NCBI GenBank assembly: GCA_023231075.1
Contig: JALNWC010000052.1
Span: 1 to 10,988 of the forward strand
Origin: Rhodoferax sp.
GTDB lineage: Bacteria; Pseudomonadota; Gammaproteobacteria; Burkholderiales; Burkholderiaceae_C
Reading direction: 5' to 3'
DNA length: 10,988 nucleotides
The number at the start of each line of letters is the position of its first letter. Position 1 is the stretch's first letter. The translations under genes and the position numbers were made by a program. The notes under the pieces are model-generated. The model saw only the letters and a list, made by a program, of their open reading frames with translations. It did not search any database and had not been told where the DNA came from. Shown in pieces: positions 10,959-10,988 of this stretch.

Positions 10959-10988
10959 AAGCGAGTAGCAACGACGCAATGCGCCCGC

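Larger units (their letters stand above)
10497..10988. other. Gene-free, repeat-rich region upstream of tetR
   Basis: These 492 bases hold the tetR operator, a 16-bp direct repeat, two long hairpins sharing a loop core, and a further hairpin near the right end. The open frames in it are short, run through the palindromes and are rich in Arg and Cys, so I call none of them a gene. The last 34 codons from an ATG at 10887 stay open to the window edge but have low-quality composition. Confidence 0.6.

Noticed and set aside
10618..10988. Integron attC site or cassette array
   Set aside because: The stems are long, but I find no RYYYAAC/GTTRRRY core pair at the ends and no cassette genes or integrase. 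GGCTAAC near 10847 does not fit the consensus.
1..10988. tRNA, rRNA, CRISPR array, phage or insertion-sequence genes
   Set aside because: Both strands were read by eye. No cloverleaf, no regularly spaced repeats with unique spacers, and no transposase or integrase motif were seen.

Overview
The window is GC-rich, with short intergenic gaps, ATGA-type gene overlaps and gene families typical of Betaproteobacteria. The best guess is a Burkholderiales or Comamonadaceae chromosome (Rhodoferax/Polaromonas-like). This rests on codon use and protein flavour only, not on a marker gene. I see no rRNA, tRNA, CRISPR array, transposase, integrase or phage gene.

Left part (1-1452). A VIT1/CCC1-family metal transporter gene runs leftwards out of the window. 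It is preceded by a very short ORF for a hydrophobic, signal-peptide-like product. Next, also leftwards, is a DUF2789 gene preceded by another very short ORF that has an ideal Shine-Dalgarno sequence and a GTGA overlap. A 321-base divergent intergenic region follows.

Middle part (1453-6638), all rightwards. A COG0701/DUF318 (ArsP-like) permease is followed by a small CxxC thioredoxin-fold protein, a classic pair. Then come a YdjA-like nitroreductase, a 478-base gap with REP-type palindromes and a tandem 16-bp repeat, a PaaI-like hotdog thioesterase, glgC (ADP-glucose pyrophosphorylase) and a single-domain rhodanese. A pair of inverted imperfect palindromes sits between the rhodanese and the operon converging on it.

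Right part (6744-10496), all leftwards. A compact four-gene operon reads tetR, periplasmic adaptor, FtsX/MacB-type permease, ABC ATPase. All three junctions can be read as ATGA overlaps (the last depends on the start chosen for the ATPase). It looks like a self-regulated tripartite export system lacking its own outer-membrane channel. A 16-bp palindrome just upstream of tetR is the likely operator.

Right edge (10497-10988) holds no convincing gene. It carries two long hairpins in opposite orientation that share a 19-nt loop core. Their stems differ in sequence, and their wobble pairs all fall in the same sense orientation. This looks like a family of structured elements and is the most unusual thing in the window.
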